Source: Bacillus sp. SG-1 (lineage in GTDB: Bacteria > Bacillota > Bacilli > Bacillales > Bacillaceae_B). Taken from it: a stretch of 64,000 nt of DNA. The translations under genes and the position numbers were made by a program. Below the pieces are notes generated by a model, which did not search any database, was not told where the DNA came from, and saw nothing but the letters and a program-made list of their open reading frames with translations. Shown piece by piece: positions 44,364-53,437 of the stretch. The stretch is taken from contig NZ_ABCF01000002.1 of the NCBI RefSeq assembly GCF_000181495.1, positions 106,765 to 170,764 on the forward strand. Reading direction: 5' to 3'. Each line of letters begins with the position of its first letter. Within the stretch, counting starts at the first letter, position 1.

Positions 44364-44498
44364 TCAACCATTGTTATTATGAATGATCATCGTTTCTCCC
44401 AATTCCACTTCAGGTGACAGGTGTTTTTCGGAATGACATCCAAGCAGGATTGCAATAATAAACATTATGGAAATAACACTGATACGCTTTTTATTCAT
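44364..44498 (-). CDS. Very small lipoprotein, unknown function
   Basis: 44 residues: MNKKRISVISIMFIIAILLGC, then a 23-residue acidic tail. The lipobox AILLGC predicts a lipidated Cys21. GGAGGAGAAAG lies just before the ATG. It is too short to search confidently. Conservation of the lipobox with a strong ribosome site suggests a real gene. Confidence 0.6.
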   Translation of the reverse strand: MNKKRISVISIMFIIAILLGCHSEKHLSPEVELGETMIIHNNNG

Positions 44499-44587
44499 TC
44501 TTTCTCCTCCTATTCCTTTTACTATTTAAACAGAAAAGGCTTCCGTTTCCTACCGAATCTAGGAAATATGCCCAAAAGAATAATTCC

Positions 44588-45163
44588 TTAATTGGTGGCA
44601 GCAGTCTCTTTGGCCTTCAGTCGACTTTTCCATTCAGGATGCAGCAAGGAAAATACATTGGTATCATTGGAAACTCCATTTTGATAAATGAACCCTCTTA
44701 ATATTCCTTCCTTTATAAAGCCCATTTTCTCCAAAAGGCCGATAGAAGCTTTATTTTCCAAAAAAGTGACTGCTCCCATTCTGAAGAGATGCAATTCTTC
44801 AAAAGCATATCTAATAACAGCTTGAGCTGCTTCAGATGTATAACCACAGCTCCAATAATCTGGATGAATTTCAAAACCGATTTCAGCTTTTTTATTGCCA
44901 ATTTGCATGTTATTCAGGCCAACAGTTCCGATAAATGCACCGGTATCCTTTATAACGATTCCCCATCTCATTGACCTCTTGTTTTCAAAGCCCGTTCTGA
45001 ACGATTTAATAATATCTTCAGCCTGCTCAATTCTTTCAAGGCTTTCCATCCCGTAATACCTTGTTACAGATTCAAGAGACATTATTTCGAAATACCGCTC
45101 TTTCCGCTCTAATGTGATTTCAACTAATTTTAACCGTGCAGTCTCTAACTCAGGAAATGACAT
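44588..45163 (-). CDS. GNAT N-acetyltransferase, RimJ/RimL type
   Basis: The ATG at 45163 (MSFPELETARL) has AGAGAGGG before it and is preferred over the longer frame to 45280. This gives 191 residues. It has LETARLKLVEITLERKERYF, GFEIHPDYWSCGYTSEAAQAV and IGLLEKMGFIKEGILRGF, the typical order of this GNAT group. The usual G of the acetyl-CoA loop is replaced by C (WSCGYTSE), which may be worth checking. Confidence 0.85.
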   Translation of the reverse strand: MSFPELETARLKLVEITLERKERYFEIMSLESVTRYYGMESLERIEQAEDIIKSFRTGFENKRSMRWGIVIKDTGAFIGTVGLNNMQIGNKKAEIGFEIHPDYWSCGYTSEAAQAVIRYAFEELHLFRMGAVTFLENKASIGLLEKMGFIKEGILRGFIYQNGVSNDTNVFSLLHPEWKSRLKAKETAATN

Positions 45164-45307
45164 ATGTATCCCTCTCTTTATAAGCAATATAAAGACTATC
45201 ATAATAAAGATGTGTGAGGTCTGTGTGTTGGAATTTGTCGACGAAAGCAATTTTCCATAAAAAAAGAACAGGAACACCATAATCTCCCCTTGGGAAAGAT
45301 ATAGATG

Positions 45308-46542
45308 CGAAAAGGGAGTAAACGACCCAATGAGATTGAAAATTTAGAGAGATGTTGGATCGAAAAAGGAGTAAACGACACAGTGAGATTGAATTTATGA
45401 AGAGATGTTGGGTCGAAAAGGGAGTAAACGACCCAATAAGATTGCAATTTTGGAGTGATGTTGGGTCGAAAAGGGAGTAAACGACCCAATGAGATGGAAA
45501 TTTTGGAGTGATGTTGGGTCGAAAAAGGAGTAAACGACCCAATGAGATTGAATTTATGAAGAGATGTTGGGTCGAAAAGAGAGTAAACGACACAGTGAGA
45601 TTGAAATTTTGGAGAGATGTTAGGTCGAAAAGGGAGTAAACGACCCAATGAGATTGAAACTTTAGAGAGATGTTGGGTCGAAAAGAGAGTAAACGACCTA
45701 ATGAGATTGAATTTATGAAGAGATGTTGGGTCGAACAAGGAGTAAACGCCCCCATGAGATTGAATTTATGAAGAGATGTTGGGTCGAACAAGGAGTAAAC
45801 GACCCAATGAGATTGAAACTTTAGAGAGATGTTGGGTCGAAAAGGGAGTAAACGATCCAATGAGATTGAATTTATGAAGAGATGTTGGGTCGAACAAGGA
45901 GTAAACGACCCAATGAGATTGAAACTTTAGAGAGATGTTGGGTCGAAAAGGGAGTAAACGACACAGTGAGATTGAAATTTTGGAGAGATGTTAGGTCGAA
46001 AAGGGAGTAAACGACCCAATGAGATTGAATTTATGAAGAGATGTTGGGTCGAAAAGAGAGTAAACGACCCAATGAGATTGAAACTTTAGAGAGATGTTGG
46101 GTCGAAAAGGGAGTAAACGATCCAATGAGATTGAATTTATGAAGAGATGTTGGGTCGAAAAGAGAGTAAACGACCTAATGAGATTGAAACTATAGAGAGA
46201 TGTTGGGTCGAAAAGGGAGTAAACGACCTAATGAGATTGAATTTATGAAGATATGTTGGATCGAACAAGGAGTAAACGACCCAATGAGATTGAAACTTTA
46301 GAGTGATGTTGGGTCGAAAAGGGAGTAAACGATCCAATGAGATTGAAATTTTGGAGTGATGTTGGGTCGAAAAGGGAGTAAACGATCCAATGAGATTGAA
46401 ATTTTGGAGTGATGTTGGGTCGAAAAAGGAGTAAACGACCCAAGGAGATTGAAATTTTGGAGTGATGTTGGGTCGAAAAAGGTGTAAACGACCCAAGGAG
46501 ATTGAATTTATGAAGAGATGTTGGGTCGAAAAGGGAGTAAAC
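45308..46542. repeat. Tandem array: 24 units with an exact 53-bp period
   Basis: GTAAAC recurs at 45318, 45371, 45424 and onward to 46537, exactly 23 steps of 53 bp with no indels in the steps. Each unit carries TGGGTCG...CGACCCA arms of 7 bp around GAAAAGGGAGTAAA, joined by about 26 bp that vary among three types (GAATTTATGAAG, GAAACTTTAGAG, GAAATTTTGGAG). It is bounded on the right by a GC-rich repeat fragment at 46554. Confidence 0.95.
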
Positions 46543-46553
46543 AACGTACGTAA

Positions 46554-46621
46554 CCTCGGGCTCTGAAACTAGACGTCCTGCTGCTCCCGCAGAAAGACGT
46601 ACACCTTCCGCTCCGATCAAC
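46554..46621. repeat. GC-rich interspersed element, right-end fragment (copy 4)
   Basis: AACTAGACGTCCTGCTGCTC and CCGCAGAAAG...CTTCCGCTCCGATCAAC match the right ends of copies 1 and 3 and abut the tandem array. Confidence 0.7.
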
Positions 46622-46923
46622 TCTATGTCCCTTAAAGAGTGTAGAACATTTTGGAATATAGTCAGTTATATTGTAACGATTGATTTACTAGTCGACCCTC
46701 TTCATTACCTCTTAGTAATGTAGGTTGACCAGGTATTGGTTATGATTCATTTATCTTGACGAAAGACAGGTAAATATTATATTGCAGCTGCATATAGTCC
46801 GACATGGAACAAACGCTTAAGTAAATTGAAATTACAGACATGAATCTTAAAAAGATTGAGAAACCGGACTTAGCGAGTCCCCTGTCCACTCTGATATACA
46901 AGAATATTTACTTCAAAAACTAA
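46622..46923. other. Intergenic region, no gene seen
   Basis: No supported reading frame, RNA or repeat between the array and the terminator at 46924. Confidence 0.35.
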
Positions 46924-46960
46924 TAAACCCCATTCAACTTAAAAGGTTGAATGGGGTTTA
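46924..46960. terminator. Bidirectional terminator
   Basis: Perfect 15-bp arms TAAACCCCATTCAAC/GTTGAATGGGGTTTA, downstream of the gene at 46991. Confidence 0.85.
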
Positions 46961-46990
46961 TCTACGGTCTAAAAACATGAACACCATGCT

Positions 46991-47224
46991 CTACGACTTT
47001 TTTTTGTCCTTACCTTTCAAGACAAGGGAATTTCCATTATTGGCTAAATAGTGATCTGGATTAACCCCTTTTGAAGGTTCCCCGTTTTCTAAACGATCCT
47101 TTATCTTCTGGTTTGCTTTCTCTGTTGAGGTTTCCTCAATGCTTGAATTCTCTTCACTATAGAATTCCTGGTTCAGCTTTTCATTTGCTTTTTGTGATTC
47201 CGATTTTTCATGAGAATGACTCAA
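46991..47224 (-). CDS. Small hydrophilic protein, unknown function
   Basis: 77 residues, strongly charged (MSHSHEKSESQKANEKLN, STEKANQKIKDRLENGEPS) with no hydrophobic segment. GAGGAGGT or similar lies just upstream and a strong terminator follows. No family is recognised. Composition resembles small stress- or spore-related hydrophilins, but that is only an impression. Confidence 0.62.
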   Translation of the reverse strand: MSHSHEKSESQKANEKLNQEFYSEENSSIEETSTEKANQKIKDRLENGEPSKGVNPDHYLANNGNSLVLKGKDKKKS

Positions 47225-47310
47225 AAGATAACCTCCTCATTAATACAGGGTTTATATTTAGTCTAATTCCCTTAATAATGTGGAGCTAATCCCGATTCTG
47301 ACGAAAATCA

Positions 47311-47868
47311 TTAACCTTTATTTCTTTTATACAGCCTATAGATCTTGATAGATAGTTTGAAAAGTAATCCTCCTAACAAGGCTCCACATGTATTCATCAT
47401 CCAATCATCGATATCGGTCGACCTGCCAAGAGGAAGAGAAAATTGGATCATTTCCACCATTATAGAAAGAATACTTCCTGCTAAAGTAGTTTTTAACAAA
47501 ACCCATTTTCGGCTTCCGATCCACCAGGCATAAAAAAAGGCAAACGGAATAAACAACACGATGTTCGCCAATAAATTTCTGATTGGTACCTCAAGGTGAT
47601 TTCGGTAAATTAAGTTCAGTCTTAAGTTATCAAAAGGCTGGAAATTGGTATTGCCTTCGAGTGCAACTCCCGGCACCAGCGGAGAGAGTGTTATTAGAAA
47701 GATTCCTCCAGTTGAAATGAGTGTAAATAGTACCGGGATTAAATCCGACCATTTTACTTCTCCTTTTCCTTTGTAATTCTTCCATATATAAACGGCGGTC
47801 ACCAAGGCGGCGGTCAATAATGCCAAGATAGGGATAACCCAACTGAACTGTCTCCAGAGCTGTATCAT
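47311..47868 (-). CDS. VanZ family membrane protein
   Basis: 185 residues with five helices. The VanZ signature is present: NFQPFDNLRLNL, LLANIVLFIPFAFF, SIMVEMIQFSLPLGRSTDIDDWMMNTCGALLG. VanZ gives low-level teicoplanin resistance in enterococci; most family members have no defined role. It lies away from the VanW gene and is probably not functionally linked to it. Confidence 0.87.
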   Translation of the reverse strand: MIQLWRQFSWVIPILALLTAALVTAVYIWKNYKGKGEVKWSDLIPVLFTLISTGGIFLITLSPLVPGVALEGNTNFQPFDNLRLNLIYRNHLEVPIRNLLANIVLFIPFAFFYAWWIGSRKWVLLKTTLAGSILSIMVEMIQFSLPLGRSTDIDDWMMNTCGALLGGLLFKLSIKIYRLYKRNKG

Positions 47869-48089
47869 TTTCAGCCTACTTTCTCACTTGATACTGTTGA
47901 ATTCTATTAAAATACTACATTATTATTCTTACTTTTATAAGTGTCGATTACTATTTTCATTGAAAATATGCTTTGAATCAAGTTAAACTTCGTGGAAAAA
48001 GCTTTTTTATTTTAATCAGTTGCGATAGGATAAATAAATGAGCATAATAATAAGGGGTCTATAAGAACTTCTGACAGGAGTGAAATGAA

Positions 48090-48359
48090 ATGAGTGTACA
48101 TAAAGCCATCACAGAGCATTCTAAGAAGCAAAATGCGATAGCAAAAGAATTCCTTCAACTTGATCAGCAAAGGGAATATTATATCGATGAAGCCGTAAAC
48201 CTCTGCCTTAAAGGCGAAAGCTTTTCGACAGATAAAATAAATGAAGTGACCAAGAGAATCAATGATGAGGCAAGACTGGGAATCGTTCCCGAACGGAAAT
48301 ACGTGACAGTTGAAATGGTCAAAGACTATTGTGCTTCATTGTCTGGGAAAAACAAGTAA
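48090..48359 (+). CDS. ypbS: YpbS/DUF2533 family protein
   Basis: 89 residues: MSVHKAITEHSKKQNAIAKE, LDQQREYYIDEAV and GIVPERKYVTVEMVKDY match B. subtilis YpbS over the full length. The function is unknown. AGGAGTGAAA precedes the ATG. Its terminator at 48366 is shared with dps. Confidence 0.9.
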   Translation: MSVHKAITEHSKKQNAIAKEFLQLDQQREYYIDEAVNLCLKGESFSTDKINEVTKRINDEARLGIVPERKYVTVEMVKDYCASLSGKNK

Positions 48360-48365
48360 GAACAT

Positions 48366-48404
48366 AAGAAATACCCCGGCCTCATCAGGTCCGGGGTATT
48401 TCTT
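48366..48404. terminator. Bidirectional terminator
   Basis: Perfect 14-bp arms AAGAAATACCCCGG/CCGGGGTATTTCTT between the convergent ypbS and dps. Confidence 0.88.
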
Positions 48405-48840
48405 ATGCATTATAAGCATTTAACATCCAAACATGTTGTTCCAATGAGGATTTAATTCCAATGAACATATCAGCGGTTGGCTGATCATGAAGATCTTCTG
48501 CTGTTTCAATCAGCTTTTTGGATTCCTTGATGATTTGTTCAAAATCTTTTATCAGGACTTCCACCATTTCTTTGGCATTTTCCTGGCATGAAGCTTCTTC
48601 AATTGTTGCCGTTTCCAAGTATTTCTTCAACGTAGCAACAGGCTTTCCTTTTAATGTGAGAATCCTCTCGGCAATATCATCTATGTATTGGCCGGCTTCC
48701 GTATAGTATTCCTCGAATTTTTCATGAAGAGTAAAGAAATCGTTCCCTGTAACATACCAGTGGTAGTTATGCAGTTTTGTGTATAGGATATTCCAATTTG
48801 AAAGTTGATTATTCAGCATTACTGTAAGTCCGTTGGCCAT
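48403..48840 (-). CDS. dps: Dps/ferritin-like DNA-protecting protein
   Basis: 145 residues. The ferroxidase region is shown by LYTKLHNYHWYVTGNDFFTLHEKFEEYYTEAGQYIDDIAERIL in overlapping pieces (NYHWYVTG, HEKFEEYY, IDDIAERIL). Dps dodecamers bind DNA and oxidise Fe2+ with hydrogen peroxide. It could be a sigma-B or PerR target; no full PerR box was found. It sits among other redox genes (Sco, Sec peroxiredoxin further away). Confidence 0.92.
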   Translation of the reverse strand: MANGLTVMLNNQLSNWNILYTKLHNYHWYVTGNDFFTLHEKFEEYYTEAGQYIDDIAERILTLKGKPVATLKKYLETATIEEASCQENAKEMVEVLIKDFEQIIKESKKLIETAEDLHDQPTADMFIGIKSSLEQHVWMLNAYNA

Positions 48841-49022
48841 AGAGTGACTTTCCCCTTTCTATAATTTATATTTCAATCTTATTAAATCAGCTGTTTTAGC
48901 TTTCCTTTTATTCACAAATGATATACACTTGCCACTAGGTAATTTTTAAATTGTCTTCTGGATTATCTAAGGATAAGAGAGACTAAAAAATACCTCATTT
49001 TTAGACGAAAGAGGGTTTTCAA

Positions 49023-49790
49023 ATGAATAGCAAATGGAAATTAGCCATGCTTGCGGGCATGATCTCAATAGGTTTGGCTGCTTGCGGAGACAATGGAGAA
49101 AACAGCAAAGAAGCGGAAACCGAGAATACTAACCAAGAACAGACGGAACAAACAGCAGAATTGGAAGAGATGCAGAAGAAGTTGGAAAAGCAGCATGTTG
49201 AGGCAGAAAAGACTGTTGCAGTTGTGAATGATGAAGATATCAAAGGAGAAGCATACAATACGCTCCTCACTCAGACGCAATTACAATATCAGCAAATGGG
49301 ACAGGATCCCACTTCCGAAGAACTTGCAACACAACTTAAGGAAAGCACGATCGACAGCCTGATCGGCCAGACCCTTCTTCTACAAGAAGCGGATAAAAAA
49401 GGTTACGAGGCTACTGATGAGGAAATTCAAAAGGAAATCGATACGTTGAAAGCCAATTATGAAGATGAAGCTCAATTTGAAGAAATTTTGAAAACTAATG
49501 GGCTTACAATCGACCAGCTAAAAACTGAAGTTGCCAATAATATCAAATATACAGCGTTTGTCGAAAAAGAACTGACTATCGAAGAAGTAAAAGACGAGGA
49601 TGTTAAAGCGTATTACGACCAATACGCCGAACAAAGCAGCGGCTCAGAAGAATCGGAATCTCAAATTCCTGAGTATGAAGAAGTAAAAGATCAAATCAAA
49701 CAAGAATTGGAAAGACAAAAGACTCAAGAAGTCTTAGCTGCAAAGGTACAGGAATTAAAAGAAAATGCTTCGATTGAAATTAAAATATAA
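49023..49790 (+). CDS. SurA N-terminal domain lipoprotein (PrsA-like without a rotamase)
   Basis: 255 residues. A lipobox (IGLAAC, lipidated Cys21) is followed by an acidic linker and a SurA_N/trigger-like helical domain (VAVVNDEDIKGEAYNTLL, LIGQTLLLQEADKKGYEAT, LKTEVANNIKYTAFVEKEL). The C-terminal EYEEVKDQIKQELERQKTQEV is also typical. PrsA has a parvulin domain between these parts; here it is missing. It is probably an extracytoplasmic chaperone. Its own terminator follows. Confidence 0.83.
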   Translation: MNSKWKLAMLAGMISIGLAACGDNGENSKEAETENTNQEQTEQTAELEEMQKKLEKQHVEAEKTVAVVNDEDIKGEAYNTLLTQTQLQYQQMGQDPTSEELATQLKESTIDSLIGQTLLLQEADKKGYEATDEEIQKEIDTLKANYEDEAQFEEILKTNGLTIDQLKTEVANNIKYTAFVEKELTIEEVKDEDVKAYYDQYAEQSSGSEESESQIPEYEEVKDQIKQELERQKTQEVLAAKVQELKENASIEIKI

Positions 49791-49800
49791 GCATTCTCAA

Positions 49801-49848
49801 AACAGGCCTGCTCATCTTAAAAAAAGATGTTAGCAGGCTTGTTTTTTA
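49801..49848 (+). terminator. Terminator after SurA-like gene
   Basis: AACAGGCCTGCT...AGCAGGCTTGTT is followed by TTTTT; it lies next to the convergent NUDIX gene. Confidence 0.75.
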
Positions 49849-50325
49849 TAATTCTCTAATTGTAACTTTGGCATCATGCCGGTTATTTCCATCCCATTTA
49901 GAATGAATCTCAAAAACCCCTTCTTTAAAAAAGTATGGAAATCTCCTCCTGAACCAAGGCTGCATGGGCAAATCGCCTGCCTCTTCCCTATCGATCCACT
50001 TCAGATTTCCTTCCGGCGGGTCAGCCAACAATTCTCCGCTTGTCTCAACAGCAAGGTAGTTATAGACGACGTAGCGGTATTTTTGAGCAGGAATCACAAA
50101 CTCATCAATTCCCTTGAATTTTAACTTCTCAACGGTCAGACCGGTTTCTTCCTTCACTTCCCGTTCTGCTCCCTGAGCCGGACTCTCCGGGAAGTCGACT
50201 TTTCCCCCAGGGGCAATATACCCTGGAAACCCTTTTTCAGAAGGCCTCTCGACTAATAGTATCTTGTCCCCTTTTTCAATCATGACCATTGTGTATAGCT
50301 GTGTCTCATATTCTTTCCAATTCAT
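49846..50325 (-). CDS. NUDIX hydrolase (MutT-like)
   Basis: 159 residues. The NUDIX box is GGKVDFPESPAQGAE, then REVKEETG. ILLVERPSEKGFPGYIAPGG resembles 8-oxo-dGTP diphosphatases of Bacilli. The likely role is cleaning oxidised nucleotides, but the substrate is not proven. The start at 50325 follows CAGGTGATG. It is not overlapping with selB, which begins 84 bases further on the same strand. Confidence 0.85.
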   Translation of the reverse strand: MNWKEYETQLYTMVMIEKGDKILLVERPSEKGFPGYIAPGGKVDFPESPAQGAEREVKEETGLTVEKLKFKGIDEFVIPAQKYRYVVYNYLAVETSGELLADPPEGNLKWIDREEAGDLPMQPWFRRRFPYFFKEGVFEIHSKWDGNNRHDAKVTIREL

Positions 50326-50409
50326 TTCATCACCTGTAATCCAATTGATTATCCGGGAACAATTTCCGCCCCGGATTACGCCTTTACCTACCCGATACAG
50401 CCCTCTATA

Positions 50410-52302
50410 TCAATGTGCCGATGATTTCCACTTTCGTTTATTTTCAATTCTGACTGTATACCCAAGACTGTCCAGCTTCTCCAGGAAAGGAATTAAGTAT
50501 TTCCGCGATAGACCTAACGAATCTTTCGCCTCTGGCAATGCGAATTCTTCATCGGTTTCTTCATGCAATCGATGGACCGCCCCATAAAAAACATCTTGAT
50601 GAAAGGCAATATTATCATCTAAATGGACCACTTTCCCCTGTTCACGATAAAATTGCATCAGATTTAGCTGCATATCCGCTGGAATTCCTGCCTGTTTTAA
50701 ATACCCTGCCAGATCATCAGGTTTCATCCCGTCGTTTTTCAATAATTCCAGAACCTGTTCTGATCTTTTTCTCCACTGATCAGGTACATGCGGCGTGAAT
50801 TCCTTCAGCGCCAGGAAATGACCGCTCTGGTACCACTTCTCCGCTTGAAGATTTAGTCTAATAACATGTTCCAAAAGAGGTTCCTTAAATCGGTCTTTAT
50901 AAAATTGTATGATTCTTGCTTTATCATACCCTGTCCTCATTGGATTCTGACGGTGGAACTCGGCAAACTCTGAATTCATTAATTGCTCGATTTCTCTCAT
51001 CACCTCAACTGAAGTAATAACTCCCCCAGGAAGCACAAGCAGCTCCTTGTTTTCCAATAATTCTTCAAGCACCGATGATGATAACGAGGTTTCTTGCAAT
51101 AGCTTGCTTTTACTTAAGGACTTGTGCTTTAAGAGTGTATCTTCGACTCGCTGCAGAGGTGTACCATTTTTCATTTGTTCCAAGAGTTGGATTGTTTCAT
51201 TGCCAAACTTATACCTGCTGCCGTTTGGATCGATAATGAATCCTCCACCAATCGTTTCGGCAGGCGTCGGTCTTCTAAGAATGAATCGGTCATTGCGTTT
51301 CACAACAATACTCTCATCAAGCCTTATTTGACAGAGGATTTCCTCTTGCCCTGTCTCTACCTCATTACGATCAAAGAAAATGATTTTCCCCATAGTTTCG
51401 GATGTTCCGGTGTGCAGCTTAACCGGCATCCTTTGTTTAACAGGATGTTCCAGATCTTCAACCATCTCGATACTTACATCGATCGTATCAGTAACCGTAA
51501 AGAATTCAGACTTCACAAGGACATTTCCCCGTACGGCTTCCTCTCTCGACAGCCCCGATAAATTAATCGCTGTCCGCTGCCCGCCAAACGCCTCATGAGC
51601 CTCTTGGTGATGGACTTGGATCTGCCTTGCTTTCGTCTCTTTTCCCGAAGGAAGGAGCATAAGTGATTCTCCCTCTTTAACACTTCCCTCATAGACCGTC
51701 CCTCTTACGACTGTTCCTTGTCCCTTTACAGTGAAGACCTGATCAATTGGCATCCGAAAGTCTCCCGTAATACTTCTTGATGGAACTTCCTCCAAGAACT
51801 GTAGAATCGTTTGTTTCACCTCTGAGATACCCTTCCCTGATAAACTGTCTGCCAGAATGACAGGTGAGCTTTCAAATACAGTCCCTACCAACTCTTCTTT
51901 GATTTCTTCTTTTGCAAGGTTATGTAATTCTTCATCTACTTTATCCATCTTGCTAAGTACCACGATGCCATGATCAACACCAAGAAAAGAGAGAATCTCC
52001 AGATGTTCCTTGGTCTGCGGCATCACACCTTCATCAGCAGCCACTACAAGAATAACCAAATCAATTCCGGCCACACCCGCAATCATTTGTTTGATGAACT
52101 TTTCATGTCCGGGTACATCCACTACAGAGATATCCATATCCTCTGTCTCCATCAGAGGAGCAAAGCCCAGCTCAATGGATATCCCCCTCTCTTTCTCTTC
52201 CTTCAAGCGGTCGGTATCCTTATTCGTCAATGCTTTTACTAAAGCTGTCTTTCCATGGTCGATATGTCCTGCCATTCCGACAGTAAAATATCTTTTCGTC
52301 AT
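50410..52302 (-). CDS. selB: Selenocysteine-specific translation elongation factor SelB
   Basis: 630 residues. The GTPase domain has G1 GHIDHGKT (12-19), G3 DVPGHE (62-67) and G4 SKMD (117-120). Unlike EF-Tu, the G1 loop starts MAGHIDHGK, as in SelB. EF-Tu-like beta domains 2 and 3 follow (about 175-350), then the SelB-specific C-terminal winged-helix repeats (about 370-630) that bind the SECIS loop. SelB carries Sec-tRNA to UGA codons marked by SECIS. This supports the TGA-containing peroxiredoxin at 1982 and the tRNA at 62594. selA and selD are not adjacent here. Confidence 0.96.
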   Translation of the reverse strand: MTKRYFTVGMAGHIDHGKTALVKALTNKDTDRLKEEKERGISIELGFAPLMETEDMDISVVDVPGHEKFIKQMIAGVAGIDLVILVVAADEGVMPQTKEHLEILSFLGVDHGIVVLSKMDKVDEELHNLAKEEIKEELVGTVFESSPVILADSLSGKGISEVKQTILQFLEEVPSRSITGDFRMPIDQVFTVKGQGTVVRGTVYEGSVKEGESLMLLPSGKETKARQIQVHHQEAHEAFGGQRTAINLSGLSREEAVRGNVLVKSEFFTVTDTIDVSIEMVEDLEHPVKQRMPVKLHTGTSETMGKIIFFDRNEVETGQEEILCQIRLDESIVVKRNDRFILRRPTPAETIGGGFIIDPNGSRYKFGNETIQLLEQMKNGTPLQRVEDTLLKHKSLSKSKLLQETSLSSSVLEELLENKELLVLPGGVITSVEVMREIEQLMNSEFAEFHRQNPMRTGYDKARIIQFYKDRFKEPLLEHVIRLNLQAEKWYQSGHFLALKEFTPHVPDQWRKRSEQVLELLKNDGMKPDDLAGYLKQAGIPADMQLNLMQFYREQGKVVHLDDNIAFHQDVFYGAVHRLHEETDEEFALPEAKDSLGLSRKYLIPFLEKLDSLGYTVRIENKRKWKSSAH

Positions 52303-52342
52303 GCCTGCACCTTCTTCCTAAATTGCCCGATATTTATCTGGT

Positions 52343-52516
52343 TTATCGTTTTCTTCTATTAAAAATCAGTATGCTCATCATAACTAAAAGCATCGCTGAA
52401 AAAATAAGCCCTTTAGATGTGTCACCATCCATAAAGGTTTTCACGACCCAAATGAATATAAAAATAGTAAACACCACATCAAACATAAACAATCGTTTTT
52501 TAGTCTTTTCTTTCAC
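52343..52516 (-). CDS. Small two-helix membrane protein
   Basis: 57 residues from a GTG at 52516, overlapping the end of the GNAT gene by 17 bases, with AGAGGA before it. Two hydrophobic stretches (VVFTIFIFIWVV and LIFSAMLLVMMSILIF) surround a short DGDTSKG turn, and the end is NRRKR. No family is recognised. It lies between the GNAT gene and selB, 40 bases before the selB start. A start at an internal ATG (52484) is also possible. Confidence 0.5.
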   Translation of the reverse strand: MKEKTKKRLFMFDVVFTIFIFIWVVKTFMDGDTSKGLIFSAMLLVMMSILIFNRRKR

Positions 52517-53036
52517 TGTCCTCTGTCATCCTCTCTTCAATCATCCCTCCAGGCCGGAACCTGGCCATTCTGTATTCTCCAGCGTGCCTTCCGTTTTGGA
52601 TGATTGTCCCTTTAGAGAATCCTTCATTCAAAAAACCAAGATTCTCGTAAAGCTTCTTAGCCCGATGATTGCTATCCAAAACAGTCAATTCAATTCTTTC
52701 AAGCATCAGCCAGTTATCAGCCAAGTCAATTAACTTATTGATTAAGGCTGTACCTGCCCCTTTTCCGTGGTACTCTTCATGGATCATGATAAAAAGGGTG
52801 GCGCTGTGTGCCCTCCTCCCTTTCCCCTGATGCAGCCCTGCAAATCCGATCACTTTCCCGCTGCTGACTGCCACAAAGTCATGCTGTTCCGGAGAGGCAC
52901 CTTTAAGAATCGCTTCGAAACGCTCCACACGGATACTTGGTAATGATACCACATTCGGCAGTACTTTTTCCTGAATCATAATTTCGGTAACCTCTTCAGC
53001 ATCGCTTACTCTAATTGGCCTTATTTCTATATTCAT
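52500..53036 (-). CDS. GNAT N-acetyltransferase, YhhY-like
   Basis: 178 residues. IRPIRVSDAEEVTEIM begins the domain. The acetyl-CoA loop is EEYHGKGAGTALINKL, and ELTVLDSNHRAKKLYENLGFLNEG is conserved near the end. The family acts on small amines or amino acids, with no substrate predicted. Two further small genes (the two-helix protein and then selB) follow on the same strand and may be co-transcribed. Confidence 0.85.
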   Translation of the reverse strand: MNIEIRPIRVSDAEEVTEIMIQEKVLPNVVSLPSIRVERFEAILKGASPEQHDFVAVSSGKVIGFAGLHQGKGRRAHSATLFIMIHEEYHGKGAGTALINKLIDLADNWLMLERIELTVLDSNHRAKKLYENLGFLNEGFSKGTIIQNGRHAGEYRMARFRPGGMIEERMTEDSERKD

Positions 53037-53403
53037 TTTAAACCACGCCTTTCTTCAATTTATCTATTGATTCGACATTGTGGTCGGGATTCCTTTAAGG
53101 CTGGATTTTGGGTGGTTGGAACTGGGAGAGGCGAAGGTTAATGCGGTGAAGAACCAATTCTTTAGAGGGCATGAGGAAATTACGGATTATCAAAGGACAA
53201 ATTCTATGGGGCCTGATAGAAAACGGACTATTAACCTCCCAATTTGACCAAATTTTTTAAGAGAGTAAAAATACAGACTATTAACCATGAACTAGACAAA
53301 ATTATATGCGACCTGAAATAACACAGACAAAACTTGCCCCGTATAACACAATCACACAGGAATTTCCGATAATAACTCTCCCCTGAGCTATATCAGCAAA
53401 ATA
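53037..53403. other. Intergenic region, no gene seen
   Basis: No supported coding, RNA or repeat structure. It holds scattered near-repeats of CAGACTATTAAC, none convincing. Confidence 0.35.
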
Positions 53404-53437
53404 AAAGAACTGCCGCTGTCGACAGTCCCTTTCCTTC
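53404..53437 (-). terminator. Weak terminator after Sco gene
   Basis: AAAGGGACTG and CAGTTCTTT form an imperfect stem with T-rich sequence on the minus strand. Confidence 0.45.

Noticed and set aside
45308..46542. CRISPR array
   Set aside because: The units repeat along their full length; there are no unique spacers and no cas genes in the window.
45150..46620. Long minus-strand reading frames through the tandem array (for example 236 and 179 codons)
   Set aside because: They are produced by the stop-free 53-bp units. Since 53 is not a multiple of three, the same peptides recur in all frames, and no ribosome site is present.
48841..48900. PerR box before dps
   Set aside because: Only one half-site (TATAAT) is present; the second half does not match.
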